Source: Brachyhypopomus gauderio (lineage: Eukaryota; Chordata; Actinopteri; Gymnotiformes; Hypopomidae). From it: a stretch of DNA of 64,000 nucleotides. The stretch lies in the NCBI RefSeq assembly GCF_052324685.1, contig NC_135212.1:16624410-16688409 (forward strand), written 5' to 3'. The notes below the pieces were generated by a model. The model saw nothing but the letters and a program-made list of their open reading frames with translations, was not told the DNA's origin and did not search any database. Both the position numbers and the translations under genes were made by a program. Each line of letters starts with the position of its first letter. The stretch's first letter is position 1. Below are positions 15,200 to 39,059 of this stretch, piece by piece.

Positions 15200-16074
15200 C
15201 TGTATATACCTTTATCCCAGTGGACCTCAGAGTACACACACATATGTGTGTGTGCATGTATGCATGTATCTATGTATATATATATATATATATATATCAG
15301 TGGGGAACCGTCAGGGCCCTCTACGCCCTCTCAGAGGGCCTAAAATATTCTTAAAGCATTATATATATAATTATCCAATTTTATTTTATCTACTTACAGT
15401 TTGACATTCGACATCTAAACAATTACAAAAATATAAGCAAATAAAATATTCACCCGTGTCTATTCAATCTGTGTTGGAAGGTGAGGGGTTGAGTGGAAGC
15501 CTGTGAGCCTGTGTCTCCCCCTATCAGGACTGTGATGCCCGCTGTTCGTTTACAGAGGGCCTGGCAGTTATAATTCAGCGCAATACCAGTTTCAAATGAC
15601 AGCAAAATTGACCAATCATATCTTCTCTCTTAGTGGGCGGGCTTAACTGTATGATAATTTCCGCCCGCTGTGGCGACGCTAGCTGTCGTTAGCACCATCG
15701 CTAGCTAGTTTCGATTCATCCCTTTGACGTCCTCGTGCGCGTTGTTTACATATTCCGCTTCCGAGAACCACGGAGCTGTGTTATTATTGCGTATGTGTTA
15801 TTATTGCGTTTTTAAAGCTGTACTGTCGTCTCAGTTTTTCTTTATTTAGTTTATTAAGAAAGGAAAAAAAAAAATTTCGGGGGGGAGGGGGGGGGGTAGC
15901 GGGCCCAGGTTTAAAGGTCACGGTTCGCTACTGATATATATATATATCTCAAACATCTCTTTCATCTCAAACAGCACTTTCATTAGGTACTCTGAGGTCC
16001 ACTGGGATAAAAGTGTATGCCATAGTGAAATAAATGGAACACAGTTGTTCAGAGTTCTGAAAATGCTGATTGTG

Positions 16075-16118
<44 letters not shown>

Positions 16119-17156
16119 ATACATGCAGTGAAGAGAGAGAAAGCAAGACAGTACATAATCAGGAATACGCAGATGGTGAGTGATATCCTCTTTATAGTCC
16201 CTTTTATATACATTCTATCTCTCACGCACTCACTCATTCTGACACTGCTGATTAAGTAGAGTTTAAGAGCCATTTAGCATTTCCATTCTCAGTACAGCTT
16301 GTGATGTCCATTATAAGCCCACTATATCACCCTGTCTTTATTTGACTGAAAATAAGCCCTGGCCTGCCTTCTTGATCCCTTGGGCATTTGTATTTTCTCT
16401 CTCAAATTACCATGCAGTCTAGCAGAGTGTAGCAGCAGAGAGCTCACATCTCCCCACCCCCTTCAACACGCTAAGGGCTTTCAGCCTTTGGCAAGCAGAT
16501 TGAGAGAGAGCACATAAAAAAGACCATAAAAGAGTGTGAGAGAGAGAATGAGAGTGACAGAGAGAGCGAGAATGAGAGTGAGAGAGAGCTCTTTGAATTT
16601 GCCCACACAAACTCACACATCAGAAATGACTCATCCTGATGCAAGAAAACAAAAGAGACTGTGTCTCACACAGAGAGCAGGGAAGCAGTACTGGCTAACC
16701 CCCTGCTAAGGCAGAGAGGAAGAAATGAAGATTTTTCAGTGAAGAGTATTTAGAAATATTTTGAAAGAAAGAGGAGATAGAGGGAGAAGTATGTGAGATG
16801 AGTTACTCAGGGTCTGAGGGAAAGTGAGACGGAGGGTGAGGGGAAAGCATGTCGTGCAGTGCAGGTGAGATTAACTAAGCACATGAGTTTAAAAACACAA
16901 GAGACAGACAGGGTAAAGAAGAATGTCTGACAGCAGAACCAAACTGTCTTCTCTTCTTAGTGAGTGTAAAACAGAACACAGTATAAGAGAGGGGAAGAAA
17001 GCACCAGCTCATCTGCCCAATATGAGCAATACTGTATACATAGCAAATCATATAATTTGAGTTGACTTGAGTTTAACTTCAGCTGATGTCTGTGTGACAA
17101 TGTGACAGCATACCAGTCTGCTACTGAACAGTGCTCACCCATACACACAATACACA

Positions 17157-17222
<66 letters not shown>

Positions 17223-17886
17223 CCCCCTTCAGTAGGAAGCATGTAGGGCACAAGGTTAAACTTGTTGTGAAGAGTAGGCTAAAATGTGTGAGGAGAGCAA
17301 ATGTGATGGAGAGAAGAATACAGTTTGTTATTTCTCAGTCTCTCACCTTATCTCACTGTCCTTTTAATTCCTCTCCCTCTCCTTCCCTCAGAGGTCACAT
17401 CGGGCTTGTCCACCGCTGGCAGCAGCTACCAGAGAGAAATCCTTGTGGTGAACTTTGACCTGGAGAAGGAGTGTGTTGATGAAGAGCTGAGGGCAGCCCT
17501 GCAGTGGATTGCAGCCTCAGAACTTGGCATTCCCATCGTCTACTTCAGAAAAAACGAGAAGCACAGACTGGCGAAGGTGAGGTGCTCTGGGACCATGGCC
17601 AGACAAGTAGTTTTACTGCTTATAACTACCGGTAGTTAACTGGTTAACAACTACTTTGATGGATTTAGATATTTCTAAAAATGTGATTTCCAATGATGAC
17701 AAGACATGCATGTGAGTGTGTTTGTTCCAGTTCCAGAAAGTGGTGCATCTGGCTGCTCAGAGGTCCTGGCATGTGGGAGATCTGTTCAGCCTTGTGGCTC
17801 AGTTCTATCAGCTTCACCAAACTGAGCAGCAAGTAGGTGCACCGGCCCCCAGTCTCTTTGACTGGCTCCTCAAGACACAGCGTTAA
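6480..17886 (+). CDS. sphkap: Sphkap, SPHK1 interactor / A-kinase anchor protein (3' six exons; N-terminus outside window)
   Basis: Scaffold that tethers type I protein kinase A and binds sphingosine kinase 1 in neurons and muscle. Exons read: 6480-9846, 12483-12653, 13553-13636, 16129-16175, 17392-17576 and 17731-17886 (TAA). Splice phases match at every junction (2,2,2,1,0), giving 1335 residues of the family's roughly 1700. Recognised family segments in order are YATNLTESVLQDAF, ELPKIVIVQSP, LACAASVIGTIVTPQ, the amphipathic anchoring helix TTVVSMATELAAICLEN (about 8230-8280), ESIPEEDT, SSCDSITDEFSRFMVNQM, SSTESITEEFYHFML, TDHITDMLIHETWASSIES, NFDLEKECVDEELRAALQWI and a C-terminal SLFDWLL. 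ANRLATEIVESGKSLL (about 9475-9525) could be a second PKA-binding helix. The introns are filled with transposons. It is convergent with daw1. Confidence 0.95.
10582..11350. mobile_element. MITE with imperfect terminal inverted repeats
   Basis: It starts taccatattttccggactat and ends atagtccagaaaatacggta, an inverse match with few differences. A subterminal motif, cttatattgaggtgc, recurs inside each end (about 10630 and 11310). There is no transposase frame. The superfamily is not determined; TA or ATA flanks are compatible with its target duplication. Confidence 0.7.
11754..12272 (-). mobile_element. 5'-truncated LINE with 7-bp target duplication
   Basis: On the minus strand 12260-12049 encodes the reverse-transcriptase C-terminus (LAPRWWNELPLAIRTANSLTVFKCRLKTHLF). 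A 3' UTR follows, ending in the tail taagtcgctctggataagag...taaatgtaatg at 11754. The duplication ttgacat flanks it (11747-11753 and 12273-12279). The tail is almost identical to the 3' tail of the SINE at 32595-32799. Confidence 0.8.
13931..14262. repeat. Tc1-type MITE containing a large imperfect palindrome
   Basis: Bases 13931-14000 (tcatggaggggtc...gagagacataatc...) and 14098-14196 are inverse copies, interrupted in the middle by ctgcaaataagtatttgaact. The right end has aaatacttatttcctcactgta, the terminal repeat type of a common fish Tc1 group. It could fold into a hairpin of about 70 bp in RNA of the sphkap intron. Confidence 0.6.
14269..14335. repeat. (AC)n microsatellite
   Basis: About 32 uninterrupted AC units. 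Confidence 0.95.
14347..15138 (-). pseudogene. Tc1-like transposase fragment (truncated 5', one frameshift)
   Basis: The 3' terminal repeat is cactactgttcaaaagtttg, next to TA at 14345-14346. The minus-strand frame from 15138 reads HWTEEDWKKVLWTDESKFEVFG, then after a shift near 15000 [19 protein letters not shown] and [18 protein letters not shown]. All three catalytic acids of the DDE core are therefore present. The N-terminal DNA-binding half is missing: homology stops where an (AT)/(AC) repeat begins at 15139. It belongs to a different Tc1 group from the element at 1780-3387. Confidence 0.88.
15139..15193. repeat. (TA)n(CA)n microsatellite
   Basis: Alternating purine-pyrimidine run at the break point of the Tc1 fragment. 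The THTHTH frames through it are repeat artefacts. Confidence 0.9.
15211..16011. mobile_element. Short inverted-repeat element interrupted by a hAT MITE
   Basis: A perfect 25-bp inverted repeat (tttatcccagtggacctcag + agtac) occurs at 15211-15235 and 15987-16011. Without the insertion at 15298-15933 the arms would be about 100-150 bp apart, separated by (CA)/(TA) repeats. The superfamily is not determined. Confidence 0.55.
15298..15933 (+). mobile_element. hAT-type MITE, copy 1 (636 bp)
   Basis: The termini are cagtggggaaccg and cggttcgctactg (inverted repeats). The 8-bp flanks atatatat at 15290-15297 and 15934-15941 fit a hAT target duplication, though they sit in a TA repeat. It contains an inverted gggccctctacgccctctcagagggcc hairpin and a poly-A/poly-G stretch. 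It is nearly identical, in reverse orientation, to 46662-47344. No coding frame. Confidence 0.85.
16073..16117. repeat. (GT)n microsatellite upstream of the sphkap microexon
   Basis: About 22 units ending 11 bases before the acceptor AG of the 47-nt exon. Confidence 0.95.
16129..16175 (+). CDS. sphkap: sphkap 47-nt microexon
   Basis: A 47-base exon between acceptor catgcag (ending 16128) and donor ggtgagt (GT at 16176). It is required because the exon ending at 13636 is in phase 2 while the exon at 17392 needs phase 1; this segment converts one to the other. It encodes about 16 acidic/basic residues (EERESKTVHNQEYAD), in the place where mammalian SPHKAP has an equally charged stretch before the conserved C-terminal block. 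The acceptor follows a pure (GT)n run instead of a normal pyrimidine tract. Confidence 0.75.
16176..17391. other. sphkap intron: purine-rich DNA and (AC)n
   Basis: 16490-16600 is a gag/gaga-rich stretch. 17154-17221 is a pure (AC)n run of about 33 units. The acceptor before the next exon is ccttccctcag (17381-17391). No exon is seen inside. Confidence 0.7.
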
Positions 17887-17910
17887 AGTGTACACGCAGT
17901 CATGCTCACA

Positions 17911-18016
<106 letters not shown>

Positions 18017-18116
18017 GGCTATAGCCTGGCTAGCAGAGGTCTACATATCTAAATGCTGTTTAAATCCACTACCCTCAGCATTACTTTCCTGCCTATAGGC
18101 TGCACTTCATTTCTGA

Positions 18117-18780
18117 ACCCTGCTCAGAGCTCCGCCCCTGCGCACCCATTCCCTACCGTACTGTTACTAAACACCACTGACAGCTCCACCCCTGTGCACC
18201 CATTCCCTACCGTAGTTACTAAACACCACTGACAGCTCCGCCCCTGTACACCCATTCCCTACCGTACTGTTACTAAACACCACTGACAGCTCCACCCCTG
18301 TACACCCATTCCCTACCGTAGTTACTAAACACCACTGACAGCTCCGCCCCTGTACACCCATTCCCTACCGTACTGTTACTAAACACCACTGACAGCTCCG
18401 CCCCTGCACATCCATTCCCTACCGTAGTTACTAAACACCACTGACAGCTCCGCCCCTGCACATCCATTCCCTACCGTACTGTTACTAAATACCACCGACA
18501 GCTCCGCCCTTGCACACCCATTCCCTACCATACCGTTACTAAACACCACCGACAGCTCCGCCCCTGTACACCCATTCCCTACCATACTGTTACTAAACAC
18601 CATCGACAGCTCCGCCCCTGCGCACCGATTCCCTACTGTACTGTTACTAAACACCACCGACAACTCCACCCCTGCGCACACATTCCATACCGTAGTTACT
18701 AAACACCACCAATAGCTCCGCCCCTGCGCACACATTCCCTACCGTACTGTATAAACACCACCGACAGCTCCACCCCTGCC
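18117..18780. repeat. Minisatellite with 106-bp higher-order unit
   Basis: About a dozen monomers of roughly 51-55 bp (ctccgcccctg..acacccattcc..). Two monomer types alternate: one reads gtactgttactaaac, the other gtagttactaaac, so the true period through most of the array is a 106-bp dimer. The right third loses the alternation and gains substitutions. Antisense frames repeating 'GAELSVVFSN' only reflect the period. Confidence 0.9.
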
Positions 18781-18830
18781 CCATTCTATCCAGTACCTTA
18801 CAATGCACATCTTTACATGCAGCGCAGTCA

Positions 18831-18883
18831 TGGCCTAGTGGTAGGGAACTGGTCTTGTGACTGGAGGGTCGTGGGTTCAATTT
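18831..18883 (+). mobile_element. SINE head fragment, copy 2
   Basis: Matches the tRNA-like head of the copy at 5464 (cagtcatggcctagtggtag ... gtcgtgggttcaat) and stops right after the B box. The body and tail are missing. Confidence 0.75.
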
Positions 18884-21046
18884 TGCGGTGAAAAATCACA
18901 ATTGACAAAATATGGCACATTTACACTTGTGAGAAATTTCTGCCTCTCCCTCACTCTGCAATGCAGTTCATTACACAACGATGCAGAAAGCTCTGCTACA
19001 TCCCTCAATTCACAATGCATTTCATTATTAAACACTGTATGCCAGTGGAGCCCTACTGCCCTGACTGCCTTTCCTCACTACTGCGCTTACACTGGGGTCC
19101 CATCCCAGTCCCGACCTGCCCTACCTTACCTGCCTGGGTATGGGTAACTTGTTTGGTTTACCTAATCAATACATCTAAGGCTTTTACCTGTGTATTACAG
19201 CTGTGCATGTTAGAGTTGTAGCTAAACTTTGGAGTAGGGTGGAACTCCAGAGATCATGCTAGTCACATTGGCACCATAAATGCATTCTTATAGCAGTTAT
19301 GGGGATATAGGAAGTCATGACCATGCTCAGCAGAGACATGCCCTCCAGAGATGTGTCTAGAGGATTTTACCCTTTAAGAATCAGCATGTTCCTTTGTCTT
19401 TATACGCACGGCCAATCAGCCCTGTAGTCAAGAAGACATGACCAATTAACTGCTCCAATAGGAGAGACAATGTTACAGACAGCCACTTAGCCTTGATATT
19501 TTGTAGCCAGAAAATTTATATGGCACGATTAACAACTTTCAAATGTACTTTGTGATTTTGTATCAAAGGAGCAGATATGGAAGCAACGGTTACATGGTTA
19601 TGAAGTTATAAAATGTGATGGCTTATTAATTGGTTATCATTAATAAAACTCCCCAGTTTACATATCACAGAGAAATATGTACTTTTCTTGCTCCTGATAA
19701 AATTGACTTTTGCAAACACATCCACTTTCTTTTTATTATAACTTTGAGATTAAATTCTGTGGTAAAGTTTCATGTTACTGAAAATTAAAGGCTTTATTTT
19801 GGCTATATGTAAATAGATGAATAAAAGCTTTAGAACTACAGCACCATTGTGCTGTGAGTGGGAAGCCCCTGTTCTTAGTCTATCAGTTGCAGAGAGACAC
19901 TGAGTTATCAATGATCTGTAGTACAAGTCTGCTAAAAGTATGGTTAGAGTGTGGTTAGAATAGCGTTTCTAAAAGTGTGGGGCGTGCCCCACTAGTGGGG
20001 CGCATGTGTATTGCAGGTGGGGCACAAGCAATTGGAAGAAATGAACCTTTTTAAGCCTGTCGTTTTAATGCCTGTTCGGTTTTCATAAGCCCCAGATGTT
20101 TAAAATGTCTGCTAGGGTTCTTCTGAGGTGGGGAATGATAGAAAAAGTTTGAGAACGACTGGGTTAGAGTATGTCTAAAAGTATGGTACCAATACACTTT
20201 TTGTCATGTAAATTTGCTAATGTGAAATATGGTGTGTAAAGCATTTCTCTGCATAGTCATGTAATAATAGTAAAATATATGTTTTAATATCATTATAGAA
20301 AGCACACAACCGTCCAATCTGTGATTGTAAAACTGAATGTATTTATCTTTTGAAAATCAATAAAAAACATGGAAAGTGACTTCAATGTTAATGGTTATTT
20401 AGGAAATGTATGGACATATTTGACAGACCATAGACTAAATGCTGAATGCTAAAATGCTAAAATAATTCCCTAATTCTTAAACAGATATATTTAGACATAT
20501 TGAAGAACCTGTTGGACATACAGAAGTGTTGTGAAAGCTCACTAATATAGAAAATATCTACAACATTCAACGATTTACATTTCTTTCCAAGATTTTTAAT
20601 TCATTGAGAAGGCAGTTCCTTTGAAAATCAGCTATGTTCCACAAGTTGTTTCATAATCTGTTTGTTATACAACCTTATATGACATATATTTGATGTCAGT
20701 ATTTCTGTTCAACTGCACAGTCCTAACGTACTCACCACATGTAGGACAGAGAAATCGTCTGGAGAGAGTCTAACAGAAGCAGTCTTAAGCTTGCAAACGG
20801 CACATGCTCAACAGCCTTGTTGCATACAACTGCAGACAGGAAAGCAGGATCCCAGCAGGGAAGGCTAAGCTAGTGCAGTAGCTTTAGGTAACCACACTCA
20901 TCAGGATGCAATACTGCACAATGGCTGTTCTATCTACAGAATGGAGGCCAGGGCCATGTGTATGTATGTATGTTTTAGCACTAAGATTTTCCTCCGAATG
21001 TTGCCAGCTTCAGCAGAATGCCAAACACTCTTCCATGTTGAGCAGC
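18884..21046. other. Intergenic DNA between convergent sphkap and daw1
   Basis: AT-rich, no gene seen. It should contain both 3' UTRs. aataaa sites occur on + (for example about 20359). One small hAT element sits at 19961-20161. Confidence 0.6.
19961..20161. mobile_element. 201-bp hAT MITE
   Basis: Starts tagcgtttctaaaagtgtgg and ends tttgagaacgactg, a degraded inverted repeat of the cagcgtttctcaaa type. It is flanked by the 8-bp duplication ggttagaa / ggttagag (19953-19960, 20162-20169). Non-coding. Confidence 0.75.
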
Positions 21047-34363
<13,317 letters not shown>

Positions 34364-34391
34364 TTTCCGTTGAAAGATATTTGTCCACATA

Positions 34392-34405
34392 GTTACCATG
34401 GTGAA
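34392..34405 (-). promoter_or_regulatory. daw1: X-box-like RFX site upstream of daw1
   Basis: gttaccatggtgaa. The first half-site GTTACC fits the RFX consensus; the second half is degenerate. It lies about 30 bases before the daw1 start codon, the usual zone for ciliary X-boxes. Function inferred. Confidence 0.4.
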
Positions 34406-34428
34406 AGAAAACCGCCTCGTGTTCAGTT

Positions 34429-34440
34429 TGCGCATGCGCA
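34429..34440. promoter_or_regulatory. daw1: NRF1 palindrome in the daw1 promoter
   Basis: tgcgcatgcgca, an exact match to the NRF1 consensus, 66-77 bases upstream of the daw1 start codon. This marks the likely TATA-less promoter. Confidence 0.6.
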
Positions 34441-34461
34441 CCAGAACCGATAAAAGTATGA

Positions 34462-35560
34462 GCCTTTTACGGTTTTCTGCAGACGCTAAGACCCGATTTC
34501 TGAAAGCGTGTCTCTTTTTGTCAAAACGTAACACATAGCAGCCAATGCCACACATACAACAGGCAAAACATCTCACACTTTTGGAAAAAGCAAACACTTG
34601 CAACTCTTGCCAAAACCATATTATTGCATCCAAATTCTACACACAAATATCAGATGATTAGCCTTTGTGAGATGTGACAATTGGAAACACTACTACAATG
34701 TGTTTGAGTGTTCAGTTTGTAGTCTGCTGTAAAGGTCTGTCAGAAATCTCACATATACATGAATATTCACAAATATAGAGGTTATTTCTGCATATTCAGG
34801 AGGCTACATTTACACCATACACATGCAAACTTCTGGTTCATCCCCTTAGTGATGGAGAATGAATGTGCTATGCTGTGCTCTGTGTTGAGGGAGGTGATAT
34901 GCACAGTGTTGTAGAGACCAAGAGTGGCATGATGATGGACACCACCATTCTGGCAAATTGATGCACAAATTGTTGTGATGCTGCCACAGACTTTGACAAT
35001 GGTATGGTGTATGGTGTACAGTATTGTACAACAGTATGAAATAGGCATAATGTTGTCAATGCTGTGTGTCACATGACACTTACTGGACTATCAGTGAGTG
35101 GATAGCAGAGCATACTTGTGCAAATTCATAGCACAGTTGTCACACTGTCACTGTCCCAGTGCAGATAGACTCACTGAATGGATGTTGCTGATGGTGACGT
35201 TGACAGTATATATGTGCTCTTGTAGAAACATATGATGTTGTTTGCTCTGACGATGGACTCTTTCTGTTCTGAGTTGGACAGCTGTCTTAGTCCCCCAGCA
35301 AGGGGTAGTCTAGTAGTGCAAAAATACAATGTAGTGTGTATAGAAGATCGGTCTACTTATACACATTTTGAAATGTCTGGATGATGCTACAGTGTAGCAG
35401 GACAGATAAGGTTGGACCCTTTGCCTTCAGAAAATCAAACGCATGCTTGTTCACATTGGTCAACCAGAGTGTTTATGATCTCATCCATTATGGTTCCTCA
35501 TCTTCTTCCTCTTCATCATCATCTCTATGCAGTATTTGATGTACAAACCAAGATAAGCAA
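34462..35560 (-). mobile_element. IS630-like DDE transposon, copy B (decayed)
   Basis: The right terminus (ttttacggttttctgcag..taagaccc) is at 34462-34495. The minus strand at about 34890-34940 encodes a HHATLGLYNTVHIT segment of the transposase. Near 35480-35540 the family's acidic N-terminal linker region (repeated gatgat/gaagaa complements) is recognisable. Internal deletions and stops are numerous. The end lies about 100 bases from the daw1 start codon. Confidence 0.65.
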
Positions 35561-36236
35561 CTTGTGGCTGTCGTGTCTTGGTAATAAACACTCGCGTGAG
35601 TCCAACTGCAAGTATAGCGTGTCTCTTTATTAAACGTTACATGTGCCCTGTCGTGTAGTAGTACACGTCATATTTCCCCAACACTTCATTTCCCCCAATA
35701 TCCCTGTTACACCACAGTGGCCGCTTTATAGGCAGTCCCACCAGGATTTCGCGGGCCTTTTTTGTGATTGTTGCGGGCTAAAATGTTTGATGTTGCGGGT
35801 GTTTTTCAAAAAAATTGCGATGGAAGTTGCGGTGTGTTTTTGCTTTTTTGTGAGTACATTACAATAGGGAGTAAATGGTTTCCTCTATTTAGTAGTCCAT
35901 TTTAATGATCTATTTACCTATTTATTCAGGGTTGCCAACTTTTCAAGATCGCTTGAAGTGAGATTTGAACCTGGAGGGGGTGGCGGGGTTAGCGAATGTA
36001 AGTTGTTACCGGGCGGCCTGTAAAATGGACACAAATTAAGTATTATATCGAGATCGATCGCCAGTGGTTGGCGCCAGAGCGAACTAGTAACTCATAGATA
36101 TGGATCAGAGATAAATAAACTTTACCTCTGACTTTAAACTTTATCTCAGTTTAAAGTAGGGTTGCCACCTAGGTCTGACAAAAAACAAGGACACTGTCAT
36201 ACTGAGCGAGTGTAATCTGTTGAGCAGGGTGGGCGG

Positions 36237-37916
36237 TAGGGCTGAACGATTTTGGAAAATAATCTAATTGCAATTTTTTATCTATAAATTGCGATTGCGA
36301 TTTAAAATCGCGATTTTTTCCCATTGTTCCACTTCAGGCCTGTGGTTGGCGCCAGAGCGAACTACTAACTTTTTAGTCTAACTGTGCGTTCACACCGAAA
36401 GCGATAAAATTGCTCTCCGTCGCCGAGTCGCCAGCATCGCGTCGCGTGGGGGCGTGTCCAACATCACGCCTGCATGCAGCACGTGACAGATATGCAAATC
36501 ACGTTTTTAAAGCAGGACGCAGTATTTATTTTAATCTATTGATTACAGGACACACGATTATAAAGGAGTGCGTGTATAAAACATAGTGTGTGTATAAAAC
36601 ACATATAGTATATAAACCTAAAATGTTTATGTATTTTTTTTACTTTTTACCCCAGACCCGAAGATCAAACAGGAATGAAAAAAATTATAACCAATAATAG
36701 GGTATACGCTAATTTATTGCAGATGTTTTTTAACAAATGAACAGTATTCCCTCCAAAAATAAACATCGTAAAGTGCGGGACATCCAGAGACATCCACTAT
36801 TAATCTCTCCTCCATTTTGCAATCGGAACAAATAATCAGTAGGAACCAAAGTCAGAGGTGCGGTTTCGGAGGAGGGTGCAAACATACTTTCTGATTGGTA
36901 GTCGCCGCCGCGCGTCACTGCTCATTTGCATAAAGTTGAGCCAAGCTCAACTTGTTCGCATCGCTCGAATCGCTCACTTCGCGCCGCGCCGCGTCGCTGG
37001 GTGTCGCTCACTCTCATTGAAAATGAATGACTTCCGGTCGCCGTGTCGCTCTCGTCGCTTTCGGTGTGAACGCACAGTAAGACGCTCAATGCATGAGAGT
37101 TGGCAACCCTGCAGGTATAGCAACTTGGCTAAAATATGTGCGTGAGGGCATTTGGTAGCGCATATCCAGTGTGTTTAACAAAGCCATGAAGCCGGGCTTG
37201 TTCACTACATTAACGGACATCACTATGAACTCCGTTACTGCCCGAGTTATTTCAGCGTGCTGCTTCAAATTACATCCATAAGGAGTTACACTTTCAAACG
37301 GTTCGGTCAGTGAACCCTGTCTGCTGGACCGCGGTCAAGCTATCTGCGCTTTCGCGATTCATCCGCGCTTTAAATCTTATTGCGCCTATATGCGTGATTT
37401 TACGGTATTTCGCTGCTCACGGCATACTAAAGCTGTATAAGCGCAGAGAAACACTTTTGCGTATTTGAAGATGCAGCACTGGTCGTTGGCATTTTAGCCT
37501 TACAAATATCATACGAGGCTTTGTGGTAGTTTTTTTTAATGCTGAAGAAGGTTTGTAGTGTTATCTCGCGTCGTAGCAACAGTAGCAAGGCACGTTTTGC
37601 AGGGTACCTGACGTTGAGCAGCATCTTTTTAAAAGCCAAAGTAATTTCACACAACTGATGTGCTGCCCCTCTTTGGTATTAGACTTTTAGTTGTGTCAGC
37701 TTCCGTCGAGCCTGAAGCCATTGTGCAACAAGTTAAAGTGCGCTGTGTTAACTTCACTTCTCCACCTCTGCCTCCTGCTCGGGTTTGCTCCATTCGTCCT
37801 CGGCTCGGCTCGCTCCCAAGTCACGTGACCAGTTTAAATCGCAGCCTGTGCGATTAGACAATCGCGTTTAAAAAAATCGCGAAATTATCGCAAATGCAAT
37901 TAATCGTTCAGCCCTA
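36237..37916 (-). mobile_element. hAT element with ZBED1-like transposase remnant, third layer
   Basis: Inverted ends tagggctgaacgatt and aatcgttcagcccta, with the 8-bp duplication gtgggcgg at 36229-36236 and 37917-37924. The minus strand at 37268-37110 encodes ITRAVTEFIV..KPGFMALLNTLDMRYQMPSRTYFS, a conserved segment of hAT/ZBED transposases; stops and deletions on both sides show it is dead. It is interrupted by a Harbinger element at 36382-37077. Confidence 0.88.
36382..37077 (-). mobile_element. Non-autonomous PIF/Harbinger element, copy 2, innermost layer
   Basis: 696 bp, inverse orientation of the copy at 28990. Same 19-bp inverted ends, duplication taa at 36379-36381 and 37078-37080. 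It contains the same truncated MEERLIVAV-type start codon region on the minus strand (about 36815). The youngest insertion in the nest. Confidence 0.9.
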
Positions 37917-38689
37917 GTGGGCGGCGAACGTAAGTTGTTGAGCGCGGCGTGGCGAACGTAAACTTAACGTAAAACGTTACCAGAGGGGTTTAAAATGGAC
38001 ACAGCGAGAAAAAACCAGGTTTAAAGTGTGCAGAAACAGTCTGAATCATGGTCTGAACTAACCTAGTTTTTTTGCCCGGACCGAATATTAAAAAGACGAA
38101 AAACCGGGACAGCCCGGTAAAACCGGGACAGTCCCGGGAAAACCGGGACAGGTGGCAACACTAGTTTAAAGTTTAAACTTATAAACTTTATCTCAGACCC
38201 TCACCGCTTGCGTGCGCTGCAGTGACTTCGCGGGCTACCGTTGCATTGTGGGGAATGTAGTGTTTGTGCGTGCAAAACACCATCGGGCGGCTGTGGCCTG
38301 CGGGCCGGTTCTAATAGTAATTAAATATCATCCAGGGGGCCATAGATAATCAATTCGCGGGTCGGATCTGGACAGTGTATCCCCACTTTCATGTAGTGTA
38401 CCGGGATACTGCTTTTCCCGATCTTTTTGCCGTTATTTTCGTCGCTCATGCTGCTTTCAGTCTGCTCCTCTTGAACGTATATACGGAAGTAAGGCGGGAG
38501 TTTGTCGACGTCACATCAAGACGACATCAGTGATTGGTCAAATGTGCGGGAAAGTTGCGGTGATTGGCTGAAGTTGCAACACCGCCCTGAATTCGCAGGG
38601 TTTGCTTGAAGTTGCGTTGAAGTTGCAAATCGCAACATCGCGACTTTCTGGGGGGTCTGTATAGGGATTGGGCTTTGATGTTTTGAGGC

Positions 38690-39030
38690 TTAGTGTTTTC
38701 AAAAATTGTGCTATAAGGACCACTTTTGGGGTCTTAGCTGCAAAAAACTGTGAACAGTTATTTATATAAGACACAATATTCAAAACTGAAAACCATGTGT
38801 TTCTTTTGGAAAACACTGCCAGGCAACTGCTACATTCACCTACCAAAATCCATACCCAGTTCTCACAGGTTAAAACACTTCTAGCTAATTTATGCAAATC
38901 TTTAGATAGCCTAATCCCTAATCCCGATGAAGAGGCTACAAGTTGCAAATCTTGGTTTGCATATCAATGGAGTCCAATACGAGCATAAAGATGATGATAA
39001 AGAGTACGAGAATGAGCAACATCCATCCAG
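38690..39030 (+). mobile_element. IS630-like DDE transposon, left-end fragment (copy C)
   Basis: Shares with 26127-26500 the terminus (ggggtcttagctgcaaaaaa) and the stretch accatgtgtttcttttggaa...cttggtttgca. It ends where the Gypsy sequence starts. Confidence 0.75.
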
Positions 39031-39059
39031 TGAGTCTATCCAGATTGGGCCAGTGACAG

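Larger units (their letters stand above)
36157..38163. mobile_element. hAT element, second layer of the nest
   Basis: Inverted ends tagggttgccacct and aggtggcaacacta, with the 8-bp duplication gtttaaag at 36149-36156 and 38164-38171. Its own sequence is short (36157-36228 and 37925-38163), with repeated 'ccgggacag' motifs near the right end. The rest is the inserted element 36237-37916. Confidence 0.85.
35728..38662. mobile_element. Outermost DNA transposon of a nested cluster (tentative)
   Basis: Left end tataggcagtcccaccagga; right end gactttctggggggtctgtata, whose inverse (tatacagaccccccagaaag) is similar. Just inside each end are repeated gttgcggg/gttgcgat motifs. On the minus strand 38449-38327 begins MSDENNGKKIGKSS and may be the element's own reading frame. 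Its interior is interrupted by the hAT element at 36157. Superfamily not determined. Confidence 0.45.

Noticed and set aside
14794..15404. Frames with Thr-His/Val-Cys repeats here and at 16077, 17102, 17665, 22392, 23598 and 24368
   Set aside because: Translations of (AC)n/(GT)n microsatellites.
17392..17400. Direct splicing of the sphkap exon ending 13636 to 17392
   Set aside because: Phases disagree (2 versus 1); the 47-nt exon at 16129 resolves this.
18117..18780. Regularly spaced repeats that might be read as a CRISPR array
   Set aside because: Monomers are contiguous tandem copies with no unique spacers, in vertebrate DNA next to sphkap.
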